48,595 nucleotides of DNA from Flavobacterium bizetiae (GCF_902804475.1 NZ_CADCSU010000046.1:1-48595); one strand, 5' to 3'. Numbered from the stretch's first letter, positions 33,392 to 41,958 are shown. Made by a program: numbers and translations. The notes: generated by a model not told the origin, from the letters alone.

Positions 33392-34132
33392 ATGAAAACT
33401 ATTTTTATCACAGGCGCATCATCAGGATTAGGAAAAGCTACAGCAAAATTATTTCAGCAAAAAGGATGGAATGTAATTGCTACAATGAGAACTCCGGAAA
33501 AAGAAACCGAACTTTCTAATTTAGAAAATGTAACACTTTTACCATTAGATGTTACCAACTACGATCAAATACAAAGCACCGTTAAAAAAGCATTAGAATT
33601 AAGCGATATTGATATCGTTTTTAATAATGCAGGTTATGGTTTAATTGGACCTTTGGAAAGCTTTAATGACGATCAAATCACGAAACAATTAAACACAAAT
33701 TTATTAGGCGTAATTCGTGTAACTAATGCTTTTATTCCGTATTTCAGAGAAAGAAAAAGCGGATTGTTTATCTCTACAACTTCTATTGGCGGATTGATTT
33801 CTTTTCCTTTAGCATCTGTATATCACGCAACAAAATGGGGATTAGAAGGCTGGAGCGAAAGTATGGCTTATGAATTAAATCCGTTTGGAATCAATATTAA
33901 AACGGTTTCTCCGGGCGGTATCAAAACAGAATTTCTTCATGGTTCGCTTGATACAGGAGTTAAACCTGAATACCAGGCAATGGCAAATAAAATGTTTGAA
34001 AATGTAGATGTAATGTTTGAAATGGCATCAACACCGGAACAAATTGCCAATGTTGTTTACGAAGCTGCAACCGATGGAAAAAGCCAACTAAGATATGTAG
34101 CCGGAGAAGATGCAAAAGCACTTTACAAATAA
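33392..34132 (+). CDS. Short-chain dehydrogenase/reductase, truncated by an in-frame stop
   Basis: 246 residues up to TAA 34130-34132. Classical SDR features: TGASSGLG (6-13), VTNYDQI with the adenine-binding Asp, NNAGYG, and the catalytic SIGG...Tyr144-x3-Lys148 (YHATK) followed by SPGGIKTEF. The catalytic part is complete. The stop interrupts the usual C-terminal helix: the same frame continues for 20 codons (RQEQGDEVFRAAFGKQFLGA) to TAA 34193-34195, and that peptide is what relatives have after (D)AKALY as I recall. Activity may survive because the catalytic residues are upstream. Likely regulated with the AraC gene downstream. Confidence 0.9.
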   Translation: MKTIFITGASSGLGKATAKLFQQKGWNVIATMRTPEKETELSNLENVTLLPLDVTNYDQIQSTVKKALELSDIDIVFNNAGYGLIGPLESFNDDQITKQLNTNLLGVIRVTNAFIPYFRERKSGLFISTTSIGGLISFPLASVYHATKWGLEGWSESMAYELNPFGINIKTVSPGGIKTEFLHGSLDTGVKPEYQAMANKMFENVDVMFEMASTPEQIANVVYEAATDGKSQLRYVAGEDAKALYK

Positions 34133-34195
34133 AGACAGGAACAAGGTGACGAAGTTTTTCGCGCTGCATTTGGCAAACAATTTTTAGGAGCATAA
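34133..34195 (+). pseudogene. Detached C-terminal codons of the dehydrogenase
   Basis: Twenty sense codons in the dehydrogenase frame after its TAA, encoding RQEQGDEVFRAAFGKQFLGA, then TAA. They look like the natural SDR C-terminus, so TAA at 34130 is probably a recent nonsense change or sequencing error. Confidence 0.6.
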
Positions 34196-34267
34196 TTTAT
34201 TACTGATACCGCTCAGGTTTGATAAGCTGTGCGGTATTCGTTTTTGATTTTTTTATACATTTATATC

Positions 34268-35188
34268 ATGGAAAAGAAAAACAATAATCCGGCAAAAATT
34301 TCCTCTATATCGCAATTTCATAGCTTACTGAGGCTTCCAAAACCGCTTCATCCTATGATAAGTTTAGTCGATAATACGCAACTTGTTATAAATGCTGATT
34401 TAACGAATACTTCTTTTTTACTCGATTTTTACAAAATATCTTATAAGTTTTCTACTAACGGAAAAATGGGCTACGGTCAGGGATATTATGATTTTAATGA
34501 AGGCGGATTAATGTTTGCTTCGCCTAATCAATTGATTTTCACTGACAATGAAGAAGGTATCGAGTATTTTGGTTTTACCTTGCTTTTTCACCCGGACTTT
34601 ATTAGAAATTATCCTTTAGGCAAAAACATCAAAAAATACGGTTTCTTTTCTTATGATACGAATGAAGCACTACACCTTTCTGATAGCGAAAAAACAACCA
34701 TTATAGGATTATTAACCAGCATTGATAACGAACTTCATACTGCAATAGACGAAATGAGTCAGGATGTAATTGTTTCTTATATTGATGTTTTGCTGAATTA
34801 CAGCAATCGTTTTTACAAACGCCAGTTCATTACCCGAAAAACAGTCAGTCACGATTTATTACTGAAAGTCGAAGAAACGCTGGACAATTATCTTAATAAT
34901 GCCGAAACTTTAAAAAAAGGATTACCTACAGTAGATTTTCTTGCTTCACAAATCAACGTTTCTACGCATTACCTGAGCGACATGCTCCGAAATCTAACCG
35001 GACAAAATGCGCAACAGCACATTCATTCGAAACTCATCGAAAAATCAAAAGATTCCCTGATTTCTACCAATCTTTCGGTAGCAGAAATAGCCTATCAATT
35101 GGGTTTTGAATATCCACAATCGTTTAGCAAACTCTTCAAAAAGAAAACCAATCTCACGCCATTGGAATTTAAAAACTCATTGAATTAG
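34268..35188 (+). CDS. AraC-family transcriptional regulator
   Basis: 306 residues. An N-terminal effector-type domain (about 25-170; GKMGYGQGYYDFNEGGLMFASPNQ) leads to a C-terminal double helix-turn-helix (about 205-306): FLASQINVSTHYLSDMLRN, then LSVAEIAYQLGFEYPQSFSKLFKKKTNLTP in two halves, the AraC signature. The start is ATG 34268 (MEKKNNN); the frame continues upstream only to GTG 34229. It lies 135 bp after the dehydrogenase stop on the same strand and probably controls that gene and the divergent DUF417 gene through the palindromes at 33234-33334. Confidence 0.92.
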   Translation: MEKKNNNPAKISSISQFHSLLRLPKPLHPMISLVDNTQLVINADLTNTSFLLDFYKISYKFSTNGKMGYGQGYYDFNEGGLMFASPNQLIFTDNEEGIEYFGFTLLFHPDFIRNYPLGKNIKKYGFFSYDTNEALHLSDSEKTTIIGLLTSIDNELHTAIDEMSQDVIVSYIDVLLNYSNRFYKRQFITRKTVSHDLLLKVEETLDNYLNNAETLKKGLPTVDFLASQINVSTHYLSDMLRNLTGQNAQQHIHSKLIEKSKDSLISTNLSVAEIAYQLGFEYPQSFSKLFKKKTNLTPLEFKNSLN

Positions 35189-35445
35189 TCTCTAAAATTA
35201 TCTTCTTCAATAGATTCGTTTTTACATTAAAAATCATAAAATTTCATAAAAATACACTTCTTGGATGTCGTAGTATTTTAATGAATTTTAGAATATTTAA
35301 AAACTTCAAAAATTAGCTTTTAAAGCCATTACAATCCATAAAAACAAAAACTTCAAAACAAATCAAACCTAACAATTATTACTATTTCAACTCATATTGT
35401 TACATTTTTTTGAATAAAAACCTATATTTTATATTGATTTTGAGA

Positions 35446-35454
35446 TAAATTTGC
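35446..35454 (+). promoter_or_regulatory. -7 element TAAATTTGC of the leucine operon
   Basis: Perfect TAnnTTTGC. No good TTG at the usual distance upstream. The predicted start is about 35461. Confidence 0.5.
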
Positions 35455-35503
35455 CAACTATTAAAATTAAAGCAATCAAATCAAAATTAACCTGAAAAGG
35501 AAA

Positions 35504-35643
35504 AGGAAAACCAATTTATATTCATTCTACAATCAAATCTAAGGGCAAAAAAGCCAATCACAATTTGTATTTAAGTTTGGGTATCGTATATAATGAAATA
35601 TTGAAATTGACGCCCTTATATCTTTTTCTAATTTTGTTTTCCT
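35504..35643 (+). promoter_or_regulatory. Nested long-range stems in the leuC leader
   Basis: Outer stem AGGAAAAC (35504-35511) with GTTTTCCT (35636-35643); inner stem TAAGGGC (35540-35546) with GCCCTTA (35612-35618). The inner 5' arm can also form GGC-AAAAAA-GCC locally (35544-35555), an alternative fold. The inner 3' arm is followed by TATCTTTTTC, terminator-like. Confidence 0.45.
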
Positions 35644-35649
35644 ATTATA

Positions 35650-35706
35650 ATGAGCAGGAAATTGCTGTGGTTAGAAATTACAATTAAAAAAAATAAAAAT
35701 GAGTAA
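35650..35706 (+). CDS. Possible 18-residue leader peptide overlapping leuC
   Basis: ATG 35650 to TAA 35704-35706 encodes [18 protein letters not shown], with three Leu codons (TTG, CTG, TTA) and two Ile in 12 codons. It overlaps the first 8 bases of leuC in another frame, so its translation could gate leuC initiation. It follows the structured leader directly. Chance cannot be excluded at this length. Confidence 0.35.
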   Translation: MSRKLLWLEITIKKNKNE

Positions 35707-37093
35707 GACATTATTTGACAAAGTATGGGATTCACATGTAGTGCGTAAAATTGAAGATGGACCAGATGTGTTTTTTATTGACCGTCATTTCATTCATGAG
35801 GTTACGAGTCCTGTTGCTTTTTTAGGATTAAAAGCCAGAGGCGTTAAGGTTTTATATCCTGAGCGTACTTTTGCAACTGCAGATCACAATACACCAACCA
35901 TAAACCAACATTTACCAGTTGAAGATGCACTATCGGCAAATCAGCTTAAAGCGCTTGAAGATAATGCTGCCGAATACGGAATTTCGCACTGGGGATTAGG
36001 TCACATTAAAAATGGAATTGTACACGTAGTGGGTCCTGAAAACGGAATTACTTTGCCAGGTGCTACTATTGTTTGTGGAGATTCTCATACGTCTACTCAC
36101 GGTGCTTTTGGAGCGATTGCTTTTGGTATCGGAACTTCTGAGGTTGAAATGGTGCTTTCTACTCAATGTATTATGCAGCCAAAACCAAAGAAAATGCGTA
36201 TCAACGTAAACGGTCAATTAAGTAAAGGTGTTGGTCCAAAAGACGTTGCGCTTTATATTATTGCTCAATTGACTACTTCTGGAGGAACAGGTTATTTTGT
36301 TGAATATGCTGGTGATGTTTTCGAAAACATGACTATGGAAGGTCGTATGACTGTTTGTAACCTAAGTATCGAAATGGGTGCTCGTGGTGGTATGATTGCT
36401 CCTGACCAAACTACTTTTGATTTCCTTGAAGGAAGATTATTTGCTCCTAAAGGTGAAGCATGGACAAAAGCAGTTGAATACTGGAAAACTTTAAAAACGG
36501 ATGCTGATGCTGTTTTTGATGCTGAATTAAACATCAAAGCTTCAGACATTGAACCAATGATTACTTATGGTACTAACCCTGGAATGGGAATTGGTATCTC
36601 AAAACATATTCCGAACGCCAATCAAGTTGAAGGCGGTGAGGAAACTTATAAAAAATCGTTAGCTTATATGGGCTTCCAGGAAGATGATGTGATGATTGGA
36701 AAACCAATTGATTACGTTTTCTTAGGAAGTTGTACAAACGGACGTATTGAAGATTTTAGGGCTTTCGCCGAAATTGTAAAAGGAAGAAAAAAAGCAGATA
36801 ATGTTACCGCTTGGTTAGTTCCGGGTTCTCACGTTGTTGAAGCTCAGATTAAAGAAGAAGGTATTTTAGATATTTTGACAGAAGCTGGTTTTGTATTGCG
36901 TCAGCCGGGTTGTTCAGCGTGTTTAGCAATGAACGATGATAAAGTTCCTGCTGGAAAATATGCAGTAAGTACTTCAAACAGAAACTTTGAAGGTCGTCAG
37001 GGTCCTGGTTCAAGAACATTATTAGCAAGCCCAATTATGGCTGCCGCTGCTGCTGTTACCGGAAAACTAACAGACCCGCGCGAATTATTTTAG
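35699..37093 (+). CDS. leuC: 3-isopropylmalate dehydratase large subunit
   Basis: 464-residue aconitase-family subunit; with LeuD it isomerises 2-isopropylmalate to 3-isopropylmalate. The 4Fe-4S ligands are Cys345 (GSCTNGR), Cys405 and Cys408 ([10 protein letters not shown]), nearly the same numbers as in E. coli LeuC. Substrate motif [19 protein letters not shown]. First gene of the leucine operon leuC-leuD-methyltransferase-leuA-like-leuB. Confidence 0.98.
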   Translation: MSKTLFDKVWDSHVVRKIEDGPDVFFIDRHFIHEVTSPVAFLGLKARGVKVLYPERTFATADHNTPTINQHLPVEDALSANQLKALEDNAAEYGISHWGLGHIKNGIVHVVGPENGITLPGATIVCGDSHTSTHGAFGAIAFGIGTSEVEMVLSTQCIMQPKPKKMRINVNGQLSKGVGPKDVALYIIAQLTTSGGTGYFVEYAGDVFENMTMEGRMTVCNLSIEMGARGGMIAPDQTTFDFLEGRLFAPKGEAWTKAVEYWKTLKTDADAVFDAELNIKASDIEPMITYGTNPGMGIGISKHIPNANQVEGGEETYKKSLAYMGFQEDDVMIGKPIDYVFLGSCTNGRIEDFRAFAEIVKGRKKADNVTAWLVPGSHVVEAQIKEEGILDILTEAGFVLRQPGCSACLAMNDDKVPAGKYAVSTSNRNFEGRQGPGSRTLLASPIMAAAAAVTGKLTDPRELF

Positions 37094-37256
37094 ATTGGAG
37101 ATTTTAGATTTTTCAACTATGAGCAATCTTTATCTAAACTTCTTCAAATAAAATTGATTTACATTATTTAATACAAAACATTTTTAGGTTCTAACATTTT
37201 AAGTTTTCAAAAGAAAATCTAAAAATCTAAAAATCTAAAATCTAAAATTCCAAAAA
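37094..37256. repeat. AAATCTAAAAATCT repeats between leuC and leuD
   Basis: GGAGATTTTAGATTTTT at about 37098 is mirrored by AAAAATCTAAAATCT near 37226-37240, after tandem ATCTAAAA words from about 37215. A related run (TTAGATTTTTAGACTTCTTAG) occurs at 43745. The spacer contains no gene. Confidence 0.65.
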
Positions 37257-37853
37257 ATGGCATACGATAAATTTAATATACTTACAAGTAGTGCTGTGCC
37301 ACTACCAATTGAGAACGTAGATACAGATCAAATCATCCCGGCTCGTTTCCTGAAAGCTACAAAGCGTGAAGGTTTTGGAGACAATCTTTTTAGAGACTGG
37401 AGATATAACGGAGACGATTCTCCAAAAGCTGATTTCGTTTTGAACGATTCAACCTATAGCGGAAAAATCCTTGTTGGAGGAAAAAACTTTGGTTCAGGAT
37501 CTTCAAGAGAACACGCTGCCTGGGCAGTTTATGATTACGGTTTTAGAGCTGTAGTTTCAAGTTTCTTTGCAGATATCTTTAAAGGAAACTGTTTAAATAT
37601 TGGAGTTTTGCCAGTTCAGGTTAGTCCAGAATTTGCAGACACAATTTTTAAAGCGATTGAAGCTGATCCAAATACACAACTAGAAATCAACTTGCCAAAC
37701 CAAACCATTACTTTATTGTCAACTGGTCAGCAAGAATCTTTTGCGATTAACGGATACAAAAAGAACAACATGATTAATGGCTTTGATGACATTGATTATT
37801 TGCAAAATATTAAAGAAGATATTGTGGCTTTCGCCGATAAACTTCCTTACTAA
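37257..37853 (+). CDS. leuD: 3-isopropylmalate dehydratase small subunit
   Basis: 198-residue swivel-domain partner of LeuC. Motifs: [20 protein letters not shown], the substrate-binding [22 protein letters not shown] and [20 protein letters not shown]. Length is normal for the family. It follows leuC after a repeat-filled 163-bp spacer. Confidence 0.98.
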   Translation: MAYDKFNILTSSAVPLPIENVDTDQIIPARFLKATKREGFGDNLFRDWRYNGDDSPKADFVLNDSTYSGKILVGGKNFGSGSSREHAAWAVYDYGFRAVVSSFFADIFKGNCLNIGVLPVQVSPEFADTIFKAIEADPNTQLEINLPNQTITLLSTGQQESFAINGYKKNNMINGFDDIDYLQNIKEDIVAFADKLPY

Positions 37854-37871
37854 CAATCAACCTATAAAAAT

Positions 37872-37915
37872 GCAGTTACTCAGGCTTCAACTTTATAGTT
37901 GAGCTTAGTAACTGC
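37872..37915 (+). terminator. Long hairpin after leuD, attenuating or stability element
   Basis: GCAGTTACT (37872-37880) pairs with AGTAACTGC (37907-37915); TCAACT and AGTTGA continue the stem inside with loop TTAT. TTTATAATTT follows. It may partly separate leuCD from the downstream genes. Confidence 0.6.
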
Positions 37916-37962
37916 TTTATAATTTAAAATAATAACCAATTGCAATTTATAACTTCTAAAAA

Positions 37963-38535
37963 ATGAACGACAATAGCATTGTATTACCGAACCATTATTC
38001 AGAAATCAAAAACGCTTCTGAAAAAATTTCGTTTTCAATGCCGTCAGATTTACAAACAGGAAGTTTACTTAGAACATTAGTTGCAACAAAAAAAGACGGA
38101 CATTTTTTAGAATTAGGCACTGGAACAGGATTATCACTTGCGTGGATGATTGAAGGAATGAGCAAAAATGCTAATTTAATTTCGATCGACAATTCAGCAG
38201 AATATCAAAACATTGCTAAAAAATATTTTCAGGAACCGAATGTCAGATTCGTTTGTGAAGATGCCGAAAAATGGATTTTAAATTATACAGAAGAAAAATT
38301 TGATTTGATTTTTGCCGATGCCTGGCCAGGCAAATATGTTGTTTTAGAAGAAACATTAAACCTCTTAAATCCAGGAGGAATCTATCTAATTGATGACATG
38401 TTGCCACAGCGAAACTGGCCAAAAAACCACGATAAAAATGTCGAAGCTCTTATTCAGGATTTAGAAAAAAGAAAAGACATTCAATTAACAAAAATGTGCT
38501 GGTCGACAGGTTTAATTCTTATCACAAAAATATAA
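37963..38535 (+). CDS. SAM-dependent O-methyltransferase-like protein in the leucine operon
   Basis: 190 residues, Rossmann-type class I methyltransferase. The SAM loop is FLELGTGTGLSLAW (about 46-59), the acidic residue is in LISIDNSAEYQNIAKKYF and motif post-I is FVCEDAEKW. The FDLIFADAWPGKY and GGIYLIDDMLPQ segments resemble the O-methyltransferase (catechol O-MT-like) family, where metal-binding Asp residues lie. It sits between leuD and the leuA-like gene with short gaps on both sides (48 bp to the next start), so it is co-transcribed, but its substrate is unknown. Confidence 0.85.
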   Translation: MNDNSIVLPNHYSEIKNASEKISFSMPSDLQTGSLLRTLVATKKDGHFLELGTGTGLSLAWMIEGMSKNANLISIDNSAEYQNIAKKYFQEPNVRFVCEDAEKWILNYTEEKFDLIFADAWPGKYVVLEETLNLLNPGGIYLIDDMLPQRNWPKNHDKNVEALIQDLEKRKDIQLTKMCWSTGLILITKI

Positions 38536-38583
38536 GTCATCAAGATTACTCATGCTTAATTATCTAAAGCAAACAATATTATA

Positions 38584-40107
38584 ATGGAAAAAAGAAAAAT
38601 TGAAATAATGGATACAACGCTCCGTGATGGTGAACAAACCTCGGGAGTATCTTTTTCTGCTGCAGAAAAATTAACCATTGCGCAATTATTGTTGGAGGAA
38701 TTAAATATTGATAGAATCGAAATTGCTTCGGCTCGCGTAAGCGAAGGAGAATTTCAAGCCGTAAAAGGCATTACATCCTGGGCTGAAGAGCGAGGATATA
38801 TTAATAGAATTGAAGTACTTTCGTTTGTAGACGGAGGTGTTTCTATCGAATGGATGAAAAAGGCCGGTGCCAAAGTGCAGAATTTATTGACGAAAGGCTC
38901 AATGAATCACTTAACGCATCAATTAAAAAAAACTCCTGAACAGCATTTTTCTGAAATCGCTCAAATCATCGCTTTAGCGAAAGAAAATAATATTGATACC
39001 AATGTTTACCTGGAAGATTGGAGCAACGGAATGCGAAATTCACCAGAATATGTTTTTCAGTTTTTGGATTTTTTATCTACTCAGCCTGTTAAACGAATTT
39101 TACTCCCAGATACTTTAGGTGTTTTAATTCCATCTTTGACTTTTGAATTTATTTCAAAAATCAGAGCAAAATATCCAAATATTCACTTTGATTTTCATGC
39201 ACATAACGATTACGATTTAAGCATTGCTAACGTTATGGAAGCTATAAAAGCAGGTATAAACGGACTTCACGTTACAGTAAACGGAATGGGAGAACGCGCC
39301 GGAAATGCTCCGCTTGAAAGTACGGTTGCCGTAATCAATGATTATTTACCAGAAGTTAGCATCAACATAAAAGAGACTTCCCTTTATACGGTAAGTAAAT
39401 TAGTTGAAACCTTTACAGGTTATAGAATTCCTGCCAACAAACCAATTGTGGGCGATAACGTTTTTACACAAACCGCCGGAATTCATGCTGATGGAGATAA
39501 CAAAAACAATTTATATTTTAATGATTTGCTTCCGGAACGTTTCGGGAGAAAGAGAAAATACGCTTTAGGAAAAACTTCCGGAAAAGCCAATATCGAGAAA
39601 AATCTTCAGGAATTGGGTTTAAAATTAAATCAGGAAGATTTAAAATTGGTTACGCAACGAATCATAGAACTAGGCGACAAAAAAGAAACCGTTACCAAAG
39701 AAGATCTTCCGTATATTATTTCAGATGTTCTGGACAGTCATACTTACCAAGAAAAAATTACCATACAGTCTTACGTATTAATGCATTCAAAAGGAACGCG
39801 CCCATCATCAACATTAAGCTTAAATCTTGATGGAGAAATCATAGAAGAACATGCTCAAGGCGATGGTCAGTTTGATGCATTTATGAATGCTTTATCCAAA
39901 ATTTATAAAAGCAAAAAACTAACACTTCCGAAATTGATTGATTATGCCGTGAGAATTCCTCCCGGAAGTAGTTCAGACGCTTTATGCGAAACGATCATCA
40001 CCTGGACAAACAACGGAAAAGAATTTAAAACAAGAGGACTAGATTCAGATCAGACAGTTGCAGCAATTATTGCAACTCAAAAAATGCTGAATGTAGTTAC
40101 TTCTTAA
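38584..40107 (+). CDS. 2-isopropylmalate synthase-type enzyme with LeuA regulatory domain
   Basis: 507-residue DRE-TIM acyltransferase. DTTLRDGEQTSG (10-21) opens the barrel; metal-binding HAHND is at 205-209; NGMGERAGNAPLE follows. The C-terminal third (about 385-507; SYVLMHSKGTRPSSTLSL, then IPPGSSSDALCE) is a LeuA allosteric dimer domain, the usual site of leucine or isoleucine feedback. The operon position implies the first committed leucine step (2-oxoisovalerate plus acetyl-CoA); citramalate synthase activity, which uses pyruvate, is the main alternative since CimA enzymes share this plan. ATG start at 38584. Confidence 0.9.
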   Translation: MEKRKIEIMDTTLRDGEQTSGVSFSAAEKLTIAQLLLEELNIDRIEIASARVSEGEFQAVKGITSWAEERGYINRIEVLSFVDGGVSIEWMKKAGAKVQNLLTKGSMNHLTHQLKKTPEQHFSEIAQIIALAKENNIDTNVYLEDWSNGMRNSPEYVFQFLDFLSTQPVKRILLPDTLGVLIPSLTFEFISKIRAKYPNIHFDFHAHNDYDLSIANVMEAIKAGINGLHVTVNGMGERAGNAPLESTVAVINDYLPEVSINIKETSLYTVSKLVETFTGYRIPANKPIVGDNVFTQTAGIHADGDNKNNLYFNDLLPERFGRKRKYALGKTSGKANIEKNLQELGLKLNQEDLKLVTQRIIELGDKKETVTKEDLPYIISDVLDSHTYQEKITIQSYVLMHSKGTRPSSTLSLNLDGEIIEEHAQGDGQFDAFMNALSKIYKSKKLTLPKLIDYAVRIPPGSSSDALCETIITWTNNGKEFKTRGLDSDQTVAAIIATQKMLNVVTS

Positions 40108-40120
40108 AGGCACTAAGGCG

Positions 40121-40250
40121 CTAAGATTCTAAGCTACTAAGGAAAAGTTAGAAGCTTAGAAAATCTCAAAAAAACTAATAAAACAATTATAAATAAAGAT
40201 TCTCATTTACTAAGAAAAAAACTTAGAACCTTAGTAACTCAGAATCTTAG
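40121..40250. repeat. CTAAGATTCTAAG inverted repeat between leuA-like gene and leuB
   Basis: CTAAGATTCTAAGCTACTAAGG (40121-40142; split as CTAAGATTCTAAG and CTACTAAGG) is mirrored by CCTTAGTAACTC and AGAATCTTAG (40229-40250), 20 of 22 positions. It fills the 155-bp spacer. Confidence 0.8.
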
Positions 40251-40262
40251 AAACTCAAAAAA

Positions 40263-41324
40263 ATGAAATTTAACATAGCCCTTTTAGCAGGAGACGGAAT
40301 TGGTCCTGAGGTAATAAATGAAGCTGTAAAAGTATCTGATGCTATTGCAAAAAAATTCAATCACGAAATAACCTGGGCTCCTGCCCTGACTGGAGCTTGC
40401 GCAATTGATGCCGTTGGAGTTCCTTATCCTGATGAAACGCACGAAATTTGCATGAAAGCTGATGCGGTTTTATTTGGAGCAATTGGTCACCCAAAATATG
40501 ATAACGATCCAAGCGCACCAGTTCGTCCGGAGCAGGGATTATTATTGATGCGTAAAAAATTAGGCTTGTTTGCAAACGTACGTCCTACTTTTACTTTTCC
40601 TTCTTTGATTGATAATTCTCCTTTAAAAAGAGAAAGAATCGAAGGAACTGATTTGGTTTTCTTAAGAGAATTAACAGGCGGAATTTACTTTGGAGAAAAA
40701 GGAAGAAAAGACGACGGAGAAACTGCTTTCGATAATTGTGTTTATACAAGAGCCGAAGTACAGCGTTTGGCTAAAAAAGGTTTTGAACTCGCGATGACTC
40801 GTAGCAAAAAATTATGTTGCGTTGATAAAGCTAACGTTCTTGAAACTTCACGTTTATGGAGAGAAACGGTTCAGGCAATGGAAAAAGATTATCCTGAAGT
40901 TACTGTTTCATACGAATTTGTTGATGCTGTTGCAATGCGTTTGGTACAATGGCCAAACTCTTATGACGTATTAATCACTGAAAATTTATTCGGAGATATT
41001 TTAACTGATGAAGCTTCTGTAATTTCAGGCTCAATGGGATTAATGCCTTCTGCTTCTGTTGGAGAACATACTTCTTTATACGAACCAATTCACGGATCTT
41101 ACCCACAAGCTACAGGATTAAATATTGCAAACCCATTAGCGACTATTTTATCTGCAGCGATGATGTTCGAAGACGCATTCGGATTAAAAGACGAAGCCGA
41201 AGCGATTAGAGCAGTTGTAAACAAATCATTAGAGCAAGGAGTTGTTACTGAAGATCTTGCAACTAAAGGATCAAAAGCATACAAAACCAGCGAAGTTGGA
41301 GATTGGCTTGTAGAAAACCTATAA
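40263..41324 (+). CDS. leuB: 3-isopropylmalate dehydrogenase
   Basis: 353-residue NAD-dependent beta-decarboxylating dehydrogenase that completes the leucine pathway to 2-oxoisocaproate. Motifs: LLAGDGIGPEV (8-18), VLFGAIGHPKYD, the substrate Arg cluster in LLLMRKKLGLFANVRP, DKANVLETSRLWR, the metal-binding Asp in LITENLFGDILTDEASV and the NAD-binding GSYPQATGLNIANP with HGS before it. Last gene of the operon; a repeat palindrome and a terminator follow. Confidence 0.98.
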   Translation: MKFNIALLAGDGIGPEVINEAVKVSDAIAKKFNHEITWAPALTGACAIDAVGVPYPDETHEICMKADAVLFGAIGHPKYDNDPSAPVRPEQGLLLMRKKLGLFANVRPTFTFPSLIDNSPLKRERIEGTDLVFLRELTGGIYFGEKGRKDDGETAFDNCVYTRAEVQRLAKKGFELAMTRSKKLCCVDKANVLETSRLWRETVQAMEKDYPEVTVSYEFVDAVAMRLVQWPNSYDVLITENLFGDILTDEASVISGSMGLMPSASVGEHTSLYEPIHGSYPQATGLNIANPLATILSAAMMFEDAFGLKDEAEAIRAVVNKSLEQGVVTEDLATKGSKAYKTSEVGDWLVENL

Positions 41325-41337
41325 TTTTTATTTTCGC

Positions 41338-41389
41338 AGAGACGCACAGCAGTGCGTCTTTTGCGTTAGATGCACTGCTGTGTATCTCT
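41338..41389. repeat. AGAGACGCACAGCAGTGC inverted repeat
   Basis: AGAGACGCACAGCAGTGC (41338-41355) and GCACTGCTGTGTATCTCT (41372-41389) pair at 16 of 18 positions around a 16-nt loop. GACGCACAGCAGTGCGTC (41341-41358) also forms a tighter palindrome on its own. This GACGCAC/GTGCGTC type recurs in Bacteroidota spacers as I recall. Confidence 0.8.
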
Positions 41390-41414
41390 ACAGAAACAAA
41401 TCTTACTGCATAAA

Positions 41415-41444
41415 AAAAGGGATCAACGCAAGTTGATCCCTTTT
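41415..41444. terminator. Bidirectional terminator with GCAA tetraloop
   Basis: AAAAGGGATCAAC (41415-41427), GCAA loop, GTTGATCCCTTTT (41432-41444): a perfect 13-bp stem. Ends leuB and the convergent RRM gene. Confidence 0.95.
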
Positions 41445-41463
41445 ATATATTTAGAAAAAAATA

Positions 41464-41817
41464 TTAATATCCTCCTCTGTTACCACCACGGTCGTTTCCA
41501 CCACCACGGTTGTTTCCGTAACCTCCGCGAGAATCACCTCCACGGTTGTTATTGAAGCTTCTTCTTTCACCTTCAGGTTTCGGTTCAGATTTATTAACTA
41601 CAATTGCACGACCTTGAACAGTAGCTCCGTTCAATTCATCAATTGCTTTTTGAGCCTCTGCATCGTTTGGCATCTCTACGAAACCAAAACCTTTGCTTCT
41701 TCCTGTAAATTTATCAGTAATGATTTTAACTGAATCTACTGCTCCGTAAGCCTCGAAAGACTCTCTTAAATCTGCTTCCTCAATACTGAATGGAAGGCTT
41801 CCAACAAAAATGTTCAT
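41464..41817 (-). CDS. Glycine-rich RRM RNA-binding protein
   Basis: 117 residues. One RNA-recognition motif (1-80) with RNP2 IFVGSLPF (3-10) and RNP1 KGFGFVEM (about 43-50), then an Arg/Gly/Asn-rich tail (NRGGDSRGGYGNNRGGGN) of RGG type that probably adds RNA affinity or self-association. Such small RRM proteins act as RNA chaperones, often cold-induced, in cyanobacteria and Bacteroidota. The 140-bp region upstream could hold a structured leader, but I see no clear stem there. Confidence 0.93.
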   Translation of the reverse strand: MNIFVGSLPFSIEEADLRESFEAYGAVDSVKIITDKFTGRSKGFGFVEMPNDAEAQKAIDELNGATVQGRAIVVNKSEPKPEGERRSFNNNRGGDSRGGYGNNRGGGNDRGGNRGGY

Positions 41818-41958
41818 ATGTACTTATTTATAATAATGTAGCAAATGTAGTCTTATTTTTCTGTAATCTACTATATATTAGTTTATTTATGTTTTTATTT
41901 TGATTTAAAAAAATAGAAATCAATAAAACCAAACAATTGCAAATGAAAAACTTAATTT

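Larger units (their letters stand above)
35189..35698. other. 510-bp leader/intergenic region before leuC
   Basis: Bases 35189-35440 are A/T-rich with no gene seen. A -7 element at 35446 implies a leader of about 240 nt. Within it lie nested stems (35504-35643), a short ORF overlapping the leuC start (35650-35706), and an ATG-less frame 35496-35687 rich in Leu. The arrangement suggests leucine-responsive control. Confidence 0.5.

Noticed and set aside
35496..35687. Open frame in the leuC leader rich in Leu (LYLSLGIVYNE...LKLTPLYLFLILF)
   Set aside because: There is no ATG; Leu, Phe, Tyr and Ile are expected in A/T-rich DNA; the same bases form the leader stems. Kept only as a remark in the leader entry.
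37872..37915. Full terminator ending the leucine operon after leuD
   Set aside because: The T run is weak (TTTATAATTT) and the downstream genes belong to the same pathway, so it is listed as a partial or stability hairpin.
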